Shown here: in pieces, positions 35,193 through 46,990 of the stretch
How positions within the stretch are numbered: position 1 is the first letter of the stretch
How the letters are laid out: each line of letters opens with the position of its first letter
Source: Sisyra terminalis
Lineage: Eukaryota; Arthropoda; Insecta; Neuroptera; Sisyridae
NCBI GenBank assembly: GCA_958496175.1
Contig: OY292276.1
Coordinates: forward strand, 12,852,001 to 12,916,000
Length of the DNA: 64,000 bases
Direction of reading: 5' to 3'
Made by a program: the position numbers and the translations under genes
Notes under the pieces: model-generated
What the model was told of the DNA's origin: nothing
Database searches by the model: none
Seen by the model: the letters and a program-made list of their open reading frames with translations, nothing else

Positions 35193-36335
35193 GGTACACA
35201 TTTTAAAGCTCTCCAGATACTTCCTTTTTTCGTTATTTTAGAGTACTGGTTTTCGATCCTTGTAATATTACACTCAAAAAAATACCAAAATTCAAGAAAT
35301 TTCAATGTTGAAATATTAGGTGTACTGGAAAGTAATTTTGTTGTTAAGTCTATAGTCCTTCAATTGCCATTTATCGGCTTAAAAGTTATTTCAAAGTGGT
35401 ACTTAAGACATTTTACAAAAATCAAACAATTTTAATGTTGAAATATTAGGTGAAACGTAAAGTAATTTCGTTTTTAAGCCTATAGTCATTCAATTGCCAT
35501 TTATCGGCTTATACGTTATTTCAAAAACTGGTACTAAAAACATTTTATGATTATAGTAACTTATTAACTTTCATATTACAAAATATTTTTTATTCCAAAA
35601 TCTATATTAAAATGACATGACTTAAAACCAGAAGTAATACAAATTCTGGATTGTATGCCCTTGGAGTTCCACAGCAACGCTAAATTGTTACAAAAAACAT
35701 TTTCAATGTTTATCTAAAGACATTAGATATTCATTGATACCAAAATAACTTTTAAGTTAAAACTCTATAGTTTTCATTTCTCCTACTAGGACCAACAAAG
35801 AATGGCAAAAAATTTAACTTATATGTAATTAAGGTAGGAAACGATGCCAAAAAGTCGAAAAGTTGTCCAATAATTCTAATCAATCTGGTCGACCAATTAA
35901 ATACCCAAAAAGTGCCCAAGAACTGTTAACAGAGTAAATTCTATGTTGCAACACGGTAATACTAGACTCCTCTTCAGAAGAAAAGCCCAGAAAAAAAACT
36001 AATAAATTAAGGGGAGGGGTGATATTGCCGTATCCACTATAATTGTACAAAGTAATTCCATCGAATTTTTATTGATGTCAATCGTTATAACATTTACTTA
36101 GAGGTAAGAAAATTGAAAGCTTAAGTGATGCTCAAAATGTAATTTTTGGATATTTCCCTTAGTTATCAATTGATTTATACTAATTTGGCATTAAAAATTT
36201 GCAACACCAGATGTCAAAACATTTATACTATTGAAGCTGATTATCATTGACTTAAAATCAAAAAGTTGTTATAAAATTTTGTGCTTTATTTGTATATAAG
36301 AAAAAATGAAATTACTTTCCGTTACACCAAATCTT
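35193..36335 (+). mobile_element. mariner-family element, decayed, with duplicated left end
   Basis: Left termini lie at about 35317 (TTAGGTGTACTGGAAAGTAA) and about 35446 (TTAGGTGAAACGTAAAGTAA). The right terminus (ATGAAATTACTTTCCGTTAC...) ends at about 36332. From about 35930 the broken plus-strand frames follow the C-terminal part of a mariner transposase: LLQHGNTR corresponds to the block with the second catalytic Asp (here replaced by Gly), and FGIKNLQ to the C-terminal region. The N-terminal half of the enzyme is not recognisable. The 5' 520 bases match 32321-32902 and the 3' 400 bases match 13985-14395. Confidence 0.78.
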
Positions 36336-38521
36336 TATAATTTAAGCTTTAACTAACTTTGTTTTGTTAATGTATGCCTTAGTGATGTATATACTTATGC
36401 AGTTACATATTTAAAACGTTTCAATAATGGTTAGTCATCAACAAAACTTAGATCAAGACTTGGATTACAGAAGAGGAGTTCTTTAAGATTTGGGAATTAA
36501 AAAAACCAAATTGGATCTACAAAAAAAATCAATTTATGGTTGTTGCAAAAAAATGAGTACAAAATTACGAAAAGGTATTGTTTTAACTTACATATTAGTA
36601 AAGACAAAGTAAGAATTATGTAGTGGTATAACAAAAAATAGATGAAAGCTTTACCAAATATGGTCAGAATTATGAAAGCTTTGCTTTTGCTTTTCTAACA
36701 CCTTAGATGAATTAAGTGACAGGTAAAGATAAAAAAGGTATTTTTTGTTTAAATTGTTAGTTGTAGTACAATATTTAAAAATGAACTGTTTGTTGAGAAA
36801 AATGCCAAATTTTTCATGGACAGCGATGATAGTGTTCAAAAAAGCTTTATTTTTGAGAAAGAATAACTTTACTTTTAAATTCTAATTTCTTGTTTGAGAT
36901 TCTCTCAAATTTAATGGATAGAATTGATACTTATTGTTCTATACATTAAACATCTATTCAAAATCGGAGTGTTGCATAAATTTTGAAAAATTATGCAAAT
37001 GCGAACAGCATTGTAACTTATGAGCTTTCATATTTTCGTTGAAGCGCTGTCTGCTTAAATGTCGTGAGATGAGGCAGAGATGAACAGGATAGAAGTCGTC
37101 TTGATTATGTAATGAATTAACATTCTACTGTCTGACACATAAATCGCATTATGATGTTATAGGGGTGAGTCAAAACATCAAATGAGGAGGAAGAGGGCTG
37201 CTTCATGCACATCAAGGGTGACATATGGCTAGTTGGAACCTGGAACTTACCCCCTAGTAGCTGGTGGTACACGCTAGAATGCACACCCCTGATTACTGAA
37301 GTGGCTTGTTTTCAGATTACGTATATGCCAATCAGATCAAAAAACCTCTTCACTACATTACTGTGGTGTTGGATTTCTTCCACTTTTAATTTTATTTTTA
37401 TACTACTCAATGTTATTAGCCTGCTTGTGAAGAACTGATTTATCTTTAAAAAGAAAACATTACCCTTAATTGAAGCTGCTTCTAATTACCCTGAACTTAT
37501 TTCACAGCTTTTTTTTTTTGGAAACTTTAAAGCTCTGCTGTATATTTAGTGTAACTAAAATCGAGCCTATTGTTAAGGTAAATGTATAAAATGGCAAATG
37601 TTAGAAATTGATGAATATAATGAAGTATCAAAGAGATGTTCGCTCGTAGATAACACTCGTGTGGCAGACAAAGTTACGAATGGTAATTGTATTATGTTCG
37701 AACATTGTGAACAGTTGTTCACTTTATGTCCATAGACTGAGTTATTGTATCAATATGCATTTATTGCTAAAACTAAATACATATTTCATTATCAATCTAT
37801 ACAATGTGAATAATGCATTCATTTGGTTTGGAACGAGTTTTACTCATTTAAAATCAGTCATACAAATATGGAATATTTAACGAATACACATCATATTAAT
37901 TAATAATTCATTTGTGAATAAAAAAGCTCATTATAATTTTGTCTGGGCAAAGCAGCAAGATTGAATCACAGACGTTTGTATCACTAACTAATTTAGGGTG
38001 GTATCATTGATGAAGATGGTTGGGAAAAGTTTTTTTTTTGTTCATCAATTCTTATTAGATCACTGGAGAAGTATAATGTGCAAAAAATGTAAACAAATCC
38101 TTCTCTCCACAATATAATTATATGGAGTGGTGAAGTGTGGTCGCGGAGTGGCGTCATTCATTGTGTACATAACAGTACAAGTGTTTGTTTATCCGGAGAT
38201 GAAATCACGACAGATGGAACAGCGCGCTACCCTTTGCCCACAGAAAAGCAACAACCCATGACTCCATGCATCAAACACTACCCTCGGATATTCCAACTTT
38301 ACCACTCCAATAGTGATCTATCAAGTTCTTGCTACGTGGGTACTGTCAACAGCAATAACATCTTTCAACATTTAACCGGTATCTGCTGAAAATATCTAAC
38401 AGATACTATAAACGTTGTATTTAAAATCAAACTTCTTATGAAATGAATAATATAGTAATTATTAAATTTGATAAAAATCAAAACTGGGACATTTTTTAAC
38501 CGAAAATTTTTCCTTAAAATA
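36336..38521. other. non-coding DNA with two G+C-richer patches
   Basis: About 36990-37340 and 38090-38400 have more G+C and carry open frames on the plus strand (77 codons from 37205, 84 codons from 38135) that resemble no family I know. I take both as candidate conserved non-coding segments. The rest is A+T-rich. Confidence 0.4.
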
Positions 38522-39447
38522 TTAGGTTGTTCGGAAAGTAATTTCATTTTTTTCCCGACAAAAGATTTAACTGTATTTTTTGCACTCATTTTATAATTAA
38601 GCCGTATAATCATTATACGTTTTGAATGCTCATATAGCAAAGCTTGTATGTGAAAAAGCTCAAGTGTTTCTACACAATAGTTTTTGGTTCGTGTCCTTTT
38701 AAATATGGAGAGCAAAAACCAGAATTTTCCTTATATGTTACTTTTTCACTATAGAAAAGGTAAAATGCTGTTCAATCAAGAAAAAAATTAACTGAAGTAT
38801 ATGCAGAAGATGTATTGGCAGCACGCCAGTGCCAAAACTAGTTTGTAAAATTTTAATTTGGCAATTTCGATGTCGAAGATGCACCACGGTTTGGAAGACC
38901 GGTTGAAGCTGATAAAGTCACAATAAAATCATTAATTGATGCAAATCGGTGAATAACAGTACGTAAGATCTGTAAAAGGTAAAATTTACCAAATTCAATT
39001 GTTAATGACCCACCTGAAAGGACTAGGATTAACCTCGAACCCCGATATTTGGGTTCCCTATATTTTTATGAGAAGAAATTTGACCTCATACAAGTTTTGT
39101 GCCCTCCCAAAAACTTTTACAACTTGAATGATATAAACTGTCATACCCATGATATTTTACAAATCTGGCACCTTCGGTTTATTATTGATTTTGACCACTG
39201 CAAAATCTTTTAGACGGTAAAACCTTTTCTTTAAATGAGGAAGTCAAAAATCCCCCAAGAACAATTTTTGGCTAAAAAAAGAGCAAAAATTTTTTCAGTG
39301 AAAAATCATACTACAGCCAGAAAAATGGTAAAAGGTATTGAACCAGAATGGCCAATATATAATTTAAAAAAATATTTATTCCTTATACGAAAATTGCCTT
39401 TCATTAACACAAAAAAAAAAATAGAAACTACTTTCCGAATAACCTAA
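38522..39447 (+). mobile_element. mariner element of a second family, internally rearranged
   Basis: The termini TTAGGTTGTTCGGAAAGTAA (38522) and its complement (to 39447) are inverted copies with a few mismatches, flanked by TA. From ATG 38706 the plus strand reads the typical mariner N-terminus (QNFPYMLLFHYRKGK), and after frameshifts DAPRFGRPVEADK, the linker motif between the two helix-turn-helix units. From about 39225 it matches the C-terminus (NPPRTIFG, FFSEKSYYSQKNGKRY). The middle, including the catalytic Asp residues, is missing or replaced by unrelated sequence. At 926 bp it is shorter than the usual 1.3 kb. Confidence 0.87.
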
Positions 39448-42400
39448 TATATAATTATGCAAAATATTAACGTAGAAGGTTGAAGACGTAGTACACATAT
39501 GTTTGCCTTGATTTTATAAAACTATAAAAGTGCGTCAAATGAAAAACTTTTAAACATTTTTTTTTTGAGAAATTAAACGTTCCACAAAATATTGTCCTAC
39601 CTTCTTTTAATAAACATACCTGCTTAGGAGCTTTTCAAATTTTATTCAGCCATTATCTTATCTCCAAATACTATTCAAAAAAATATATCTTTAAAGTACG
39701 GAAAAGTCTTAATATCTGCAAGTTCTTAGCTTTTTTTACTCAATGGTCATTGTTGACCTTAATTGCAAATAACTATTATAAATGTATCCATTAGTTCTAC
39801 AAGATAATGGTTTGAAGTTAACATAACTACAACAAGAAAAATTTAAAAAAAAGCATTGAAAAAAATCATGTCTTAGTGTTATATACCAACTTGTTTCTTC
39901 CGAGAAATATTAAAGGATGATATTAGACGTTTGCATTGAATTTGTGCAAAGATGCAGTAGATCTGCAAAGTGAACAAATGCGTTCGAAGCAGAATACAGA
40001 AATGCGTCCACATGTCGTTATTTTCTGTTTTTGGGAAATATCGCATCCTTTAGGGTTATTGAAAGCATGAAATTAAAATTATTTTTCTTTTCATCACTGG
40101 AAATTAGATATTTAATTGAAATTATCATAAATTACTATGTAGGAATACCAGGGAACTCCAGAGATGTGAAGAATAATTATCAAATATTGTAATTTTTGGT
40201 ATCATAGATAAATACAAATCAAATTTATCTACATAGCTTCTAGCTACTTATATAGTGGATTAAACACTCTTGAGTTGTAGGAGTTAATTTTTTTCTGTTT
40301 GTTTCGGTTTATTTCCGGAACGGTTGGTTCAATTTTAACGATAGCTTTACTGTCCGGTAGTTAATAACAGTTAAAATAATTTACTAAATTTATATGAAAG
40401 TGCATGTGGTCCATGTACCAAAAAATAAAATAAATAAAAACTATCATTAGGGTACAAACGATGAAACAACATTGAACAATGAAAAATATCTTCATTGACT
40501 TTATAATCAATTGGTATTATAATATATAATGTAACATATTAGAAAGTGTAGCTTAAAGCTTTATGCTAGCTTTTTTTCAAGTATATTTTAAGACCAAAAA
40601 GTCTCGAAACCATTTCCAATGTTAAAAAAAAACAGTTTTAAATCTTCTACGTTTGTTAAAATTTAATATTCCTTTATTCAAAATTGTCAAATTTGTTAAA
40701 GCTCTTTCTCTGGAAGCTTCGACTACCTTGTAATCAAAAAGGCACATGTTTTATTGAATCAAAAGACTTAATGGAACCCCACAAGTACAGCAAAAGGATT
40801 CTGCTGAGGGTCAAAGGAATTTTACTTTCCGTTATTTTTTTAAGTTATAATTATTTTTAAAATTTTTTTTGGGCGATGTTTATTTTGAAGGTAAGATTAC
40901 AATAGGTACAGTAAGGAATGATATTGGTTGTTAAGGGGGTAGTTTTAGTGCCTCATTAACATGTTTTAATAAAAATGTAATTTAAATATTTATAGGGATT
41001 GTAATACAATATGAGTACTCTTTTAAAAAAAATCTATAATCACAAAAATTGTAAATTTATTTTGAACCTGAAGATAGCTTTTTCTATATGGTTCAAAAAA
41101 ATATCAATAACATTTTTATAACTACTACAAAGAGGAATTGAACTCCTTAGAATAAGATAGTTAAAAACTTTATTTACTATAATTAATGTACAGGTTTAAG
41201 TTTACAAACTTAAAATTTTTGTTAACTTAGCCCTTTCCTTTTGATGTTATAACTTAAAAGTTCCTTTTTGTGATTAACACAATATTTCACCTTTTGACCT
41301 TTGCTACCCATTTCCCTTTTTTCACAAACTTTGTTTATTTTTTAGCATTTCGTTTGGGTTTTAAGCCAAGAAAGGGTTTAAGACTCGACTTTCATGGTTT
41401 CAAAAAAGAAAATTTACATACATATTTCATATGTACATGCGCATAATTAAATATAATTAATACATGCATAATATTGCATATATACAAAAAAACTCCTATA
41501 TATTTAAATATTCAAATAACTGAATTCTTTATTTAGTGTTTGCTACTATGAAAAACAAGTTTTTATGAAGTAAGCATAGTTGAGTCAAAGAAAAAAAGTT
41601 TTTATTGGATAATTAAAATTTGAAATTGTTCAAGTTCTATTTCAAACTCCTTACATTTTGGACTTTTAAAACCCAAAAAATACAAGTCTAACTTATTCTT
41701 TTTTGATTCAAAAGTGAGTTCAAAGTGTGCCACACAGATGATTTGGTATGTACCAACTAATGTCCAACTATAAATTCAATATGCAATTCCAATAAGGTGT
41801 TGCAAAAGCAATGATTTAAATTCGTTAAAACATCCAAAAATCCAGCATAATTGCTCCATAATTCAGCTTTGTGAGATAAAAGTATTTTCGATTTTTTGTT
41901 TAATAAAAAAATAGAACCCTCCAAAGCTTTATATAAATTAAGGAGTCAATAAAGATATAAATATAGTAACTAAATAAGACTAATTATGTTTAGAAAAAAA
42001 TATATACTTTTCGTAGGAGAGCTTTTACGCTCATGGTCATATTTAGAAGTCAATTATTTCAGCTATTCTTCCATTTCAATTGAACAAAACATAATTGGAA
42101 GTATTGACATTTTACTAGGTGAAAAATAAATATAAATAGATCACTTCAAGGTTGAAATTGATTTTTACTCAGGCGTGAAGATTGTATTCCTGAACATAAA
42201 CTTAACAATGCCTACATACATATAAAAACCGGACTATTAGAACTGAAATGGAAAAGGGTGCGAATAGAGGGAGACGATACCACAAGCCAGCATTTGTGCC
42301 TATTGTGTCTCATAATCAAAACACAATTCCATCAATTTTTGTCCCATCCATCAATAAATATATTTTCCATCTTCCATTTCTATCAAACGAAATATTTTCT

Positions 42401-43233
42401 ATATTTCCATATGCAGCATCAATTTTCCGAAATTCACTCGTTTACGGTTACGATTTTAATAAAGGAAATCAAATTATTATCGTTGAAATTTTGTAAAATT
42501 ACCTCGTTATCAAAATGAAATTATTTTCGGCAGTTTAAAATAATCATTGGAGATTACAAGAGTAGAATTTATCGTTGGATTTAATAATATTTTATCATTG
42601 AATGTATTCAACACTAAAATTGTTTTGTCGTTCATTTTTACGCTTCAGTAATAACCATTACAATTCATTTTAGGTCTTTTGACCAATTTATGTGCTGTCA
42701 CTTCACCCTTTACATTTAAAAACTAGCACATACGGTGTACAGGATCAAACAAACAAGTGGAAAATCATCCAAAACAAACAATTATTTTGAATAAACAATG
42801 CTTGTATAAAGGAATAAACATTTAATTTAATCGAATTCAAAATTGATTGATTCGGTGCAATGAAATTATGCATTCTGTTCACCATAACGAAATAAAACCA
42901 GAATGCATATATTTTAATGTACACATATAGCTATCGTAATTAAACATAACTATGGCTATTATTTTGAATTTGAACTAAAATTAATTTCTTTTACGAAACT
43001 TTATTATCAAATATTCATTAATAATCTCTCAATTAAAAAGCTAATAATATTTTGTAGTTATTCTTTTCTAAAGCTCATTAAAACCAATGGTAAATGCCTA
43101 ATTTTTTACTACTTGGGAAAAATTCCTTAGATACTGCAACGTTAAAGTATTGTTTTACCTGGGAGCCATAGTATCAAAAGTCCAGACATATTATACAGTA
43201 CATATTACATGATAAAATTGAGATCTCAAGTTT
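39448..43233. other. long A+T-rich stretch without genes
   Basis: No recognisable gene or transposon. The overlapping frames at 42248-42518 (82 and 86 codons) lie in different frames of the same patch, show no motifs and are probably chance. Confidence 0.5.
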
Positions 43234-43549
43234 TATTAAATAAGAAAACAATTCAGATTGTTTAAGATCGGTTTTTTTATTTAATATTTTTAAATATTCA
43301 AATTAGCTGCGTTTCGTTACGGATCGTAACTTCATCAGGCTTCTATCACAAAAAGAATCACAAAATAGAATCACAAAAAGTATGATATTTTCTTTAAAGT
43401 TATACTTTTTGAAAATATTATATTTTTTGTGATTCAAGAAGCCTGATGAAGTTACGATATGTAACGAAACGTAGCTAATTTGAATATTAAAAAATATTAA
43501 ATAAAAAAACCGATCTTAAGCAACCTGAATTGTCTTCTTATTTAGTACA
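43234..43549. repeat. foldback element with about 110-bp inverted arms
   Basis: Arms at about 43234-43345 and 43434-43549 are inverted copies. Each inner end carries GAAGCCTGATGAAGTTACGA and a nearby GTAACGAAACG, a pairing known from many invertebrate repeats. The loop (43346-43433) itself repeats AAAAGTAT/ATACTTTTT in inverted order. It is not protein-coding. Confidence 0.85.
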
Positions 43550-43864
43550 TATTATTTTAAGTGAGCTTTTGACAGTTGGGATATTGGTATGCGCAGAGCT
43601 TGAAATATATTTTGCCTTAGTAACTTATTTGGCCTTAAAGAAATCATTTGTACTTGGGTTAAGATGATTTTAGCGCTAATACCTGAAAAATGGGCTTATA
43701 ATAGGTACTATGGGTCTCTGGTACAGATTACTATGAGTGATGTGAATTGAAGAGGCGAGGGCATTCATTTTAAGAAAATTCATTTTATGTTTTTTTCTTT
43801 AAATTATATAGAATTCATACTGTATAGAATGTTAAGCATTATAGACATGACTACGATTCTTCCA
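43550..43864. other. non-coding spacer
   Basis: Nothing recognised. Confidence 0.4.
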
Positions 43865-44105
43865 GTGCTACAATTTAACGACGGATTTTTATAGGTCTCA
43901 ATGAAATAAAACGAAAATGACGAATAAAATTTTTCGATATCTTGCTTAGTTTACAAAATATCAATACTTAAAAATTTATTATTTTTAATTTATTATTTTT
44001 AGTATCGATATTTTAAACTAAGTGAGATATCGACAAAAAATTATTCTTCATTTTCGTCTTATTTCGTCGAGATCTATAAGAATTTAAGTCGTTAAATTGT
44101 GGCAC
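43865..44105. repeat. palindromic foldback element
   Basis: Nearly the whole segment is one imperfect palindrome centred at about 43985: GTGCTACAATTTAACGAC at the left is the complement of GTCGTTAAATTGTGGCAC at the right, and CGATATCTTGCTTAGTTT pairs with AAACTAAGTGAGATATCG. The loop is very short. It is not protein-coding. Confidence 0.85.
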
Positions 44106-44150
44106 TAGAAAAATTTATAGGACAAAAACTCAAACAAATGTATTTTTACT

Positions 44151-44240
44151 TTATTGCCAAATATGTATTTCGATTGCCGAGCAAGCTTCCTCAGTGGTCA
44201 AGTTGTATTGAATCGCTCTGTAACTGTTATATGATGAGTT
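44151..44240. repeat. second copy of the foldback core seen at 10420-10510
   Basis: ATGTATTTCGATTGCC, CTTCCTCAGTGGTCA, TC(A/G)CTC(C/T)GTAACTG and TGATGA follow one another as in the loop of the 10.3-10.6 kb foldback element, but here without its arms. It starts about 45 bases to the right of another palindrome, suggesting a family that recombines its arms. Confidence 0.7.
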
Positions 44241-46286
44241 CCTTCAAAATTAAATCAAATTTAAAGAAATGTATAAATTAAAATGACACCATACTCGTAA
44301 AATTTCATCGATTAATCGCTTGAGGAATAAGTTAACCTGTGACATGTGGTTAACATTGACAGACAATTGACAGACAAAAAGCAGTACTATCGTTTACCAT
44401 AAAAACATTTAGTTTTATTACAGCTTTTGTAGTTAACTATAAAAATCCTTAAAAGCTCTTGGATGAATTTCAAGGCTATGATTTGTACAACTAAATTATT
44501 AATTTTAATTTAACTATTGAAAAATTAACTTTTGAAAACTTTTTAGTTTTGATTTTGATAAAACAGTTATTCTTCAAGTAACATAAGATTGTATTGATGG
44601 CTGCAAAATAACATTAAGTTTAAAGTTCAAAAGCAATAATAATAAATTCACAAGGGTTACATTATATAGCATGGAAAGGTGAGGATGGTAAAGAGAGGAG
44701 CTTGTCAGTTTGTAAACTTAAATGATGGAAATCTTCCCAAGTAATTAATATGCATAGAGTTAATCACTTATTCACTCGAAATAATTCGATTTATGAACCG
44801 AAAATCCACAAGAATATAAAGCTCACTACACAAGTCAAATATGAACGACAATTAATGTCATAACTCCCGATAAAAGATGCATATTTTGTGAGCTTTTTTG
44901 ATGCGTTAAATTTTCAGTTTTACATTTGAGCAGAAAAAAATATTCATTGGTTTGGTTTGGTTTACATGTTTGAACTTACTTTGAAAAAAAATTGTAATTT
45001 TTTACTAATTTTCTATGCATTGAATGCACGTTAGTTAAATATTTACCAATTTGAAAAGTAAGTAGTTTTTATTGTGTAATTTGCATTTGGCGTATTTGTG
45101 TTTTATTATCTGATGAGCTTACGGGATCGCTGGCATGGGTAACACGGTGAAACTTATTAAAGAGTCAATGTTATCTGATACGGAACATCAATAAATATTA
45201 ATCATTCAAATTATATTATAGCTAGTTATTAAAATATGACTGACAAATTGGGTAATGAATGAATTGCATGCACTTCATGGTCAAACGGAAACAATGCACG
45301 TGTGAAATTGCATTTAGTGCGGCAATCGGTTGGTCGGACGGGCGTTTGTTCAGGTGTATTCGATTATTTGTTCACCCACCACCATTGCCACAAAACACAA
45401 TCATGATAATTATATACTGACATCCCTGTAAACAGGAATTCAACTTCCACTTGTATGACCATGTATGAGGTACATAGGCATACATGCTATGATATATTGT
45501 ATTCATATATGTATATTAAATGCCTTCACTGTTTCACAAATGTTCAATTCAAATTCTATAAATAAATTTACCATCCATATCATATTGTAATGAAAATAAA
45601 GTATCAAAATAAAACTTATGTTATAAATAACATTCTATTATATTAGAGCATCGTGCATTTTCCATTAATTTATTAATTTGAAACGTTTGTTTTGAAATTC
45701 AATAATTTAAGTTAGTATATGGTGAATCAAATCATTGTGAATTAAGTGAACTACGAAATAATTTAATCATTTGGTAAATTTATGTAAATTAATAAATTTA
45801 CTTCACTTTCCTAATTTAGATTCTTCAAAAACTGATACAAAATAAACCCAAAAATTAATATGTTTCCATATGCATTTCGATTATCTATAAAATTAAAAAA
45901 AGCATCAATTTCTAAGTATACTTTTCAAATTTATAATCTTAGATAAGTACTTAGACAATACAATAAGGCTATTGTCAAATGTTAGTATATAATTTTTTTT
46001 TTTTTTAGGAAATAGTTATCATTTATTGTATACAAACAAGTATATTTGTTGCTAGTTACATATTTCGCCCAAGGCAACAAAAAAAGTTTGTTAAATTTAA
46101 TATTATTAGTATTAGCTTATTTGGAGCTTTGAAGCTCAAAAAAAAGAAAAGAAGATTGTTAGTATTTGGTACAAATAGATTACTTTTAACGTCAGGGTTC
46201 TTTTACTTCGAAGGATATAATCAATTGTTTAGGTCTAACATAAACACTTTATTAATTATTTGAAAGGATTACAACATTAACAATTG
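44241..46286. other. non-coding DNA with a G+C-richer patch
   Basis: About 45110-45420 is of balanced composition, with CpG-rich words such as GGTCGGACGGGCG, CACCCACCACCA and no open frames. This is the look of an insect enhancer or conserved non-coding element. The rest is A+T-rich. Confidence 0.4.
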
Positions 46287-46990
46287 TCCTTTTCAAAATC
46301 TCTTAGTTGACTTAATTCTTCCTTAGCGAATAAATTACTTCTATTATAACAGATTTTGCCGGCTCTTTATATAGTAGGAAGTCGCGCTTTTTCAAAGCTT
46401 TAACACTTAAATATTGGTGATGGAAAATTCTGGTTTATTCCATAGTTGATTGTCGACCGAAAATTCCTGATTATTCCTTCCTTTTCTTCCGAGTGGCTAT
46501 GTCCATGACTATATATTGTAACCTTTAGGACCTATAGTTGTCGATATGGATCAATAATTAATGAAAAAATTATGAGGAATACATCTAATTGATTAATTCG
46601 AAGCTGGAAATAAGAAAAAATATTTAAAGTTAGATCTTCTTATTAACTTAATTTATCCTTATCGAATAAATTACTTCTATTATAACAGATTTTTCCGGCT
46701 CCTTGTATCGTATAAAGTCGCGCTTTTTCGAAGCTTTAACACTTCAATATTGGTGATAGAAAATTCTGGTTTATTCCATAGTTAATTCGATTGAACATTC
46801 CTGAATATTCCTTCCTTTTCTTCCGAGTAGCTGAGCCCATGACAATATATTGTAACCTTTAGGGTCCATAGTTGTCGATATGGATCAATAACAAATAAGA
46901 AAAGTATGAGGAATACATCTAATTGATTAATTATTAGCTCGAAATAAGACAAATTATTTAAAGTAGGATCTCCTTAAAAGATGTTATAAA
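46287..46990. repeat. tandem duplication, two units of about 350 bp
   Basis: Unit 1 (about 46287-46634) and unit 2 (about 46635-46990) match closely: TTCTATTATAACAGATTTT, AAGTCGCGCTTTTTC, AAAATTCTGGTTTATTCCAT, ATAGTTGTCGATATGGATCA and AGGAATACATCTAATTGATT all recur in order. No coding potential. The better match suggests that this is among the younger duplications in the window. Confidence 0.88.

Noticed and set aside
34876..35435. Open frames of 64-95 codons on both strands, some spanning the start of the mariner copy
   Set aside because: They cross the repeat boundary, contain A+T-driven residues and match no family.
38365..38715. 116-codon minus-strand frame
   Set aside because: It overlaps the left end and N-terminal coding part of the mariner element on the opposite strand and has no motif of its own.
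39235..39447. 70-codon plus-strand frame within the second mariner
   Set aside because: The mariner C-terminus is recognisable in a different frame of the same strand, so this frame is a by-product.
42248..42518. Two plus-strand frames of 82 and 86 codons
   Set aside because: They use different frames of the same patch. Neither has a recognisable domain nor flanking splice sites, so chance is the simpler explanation.
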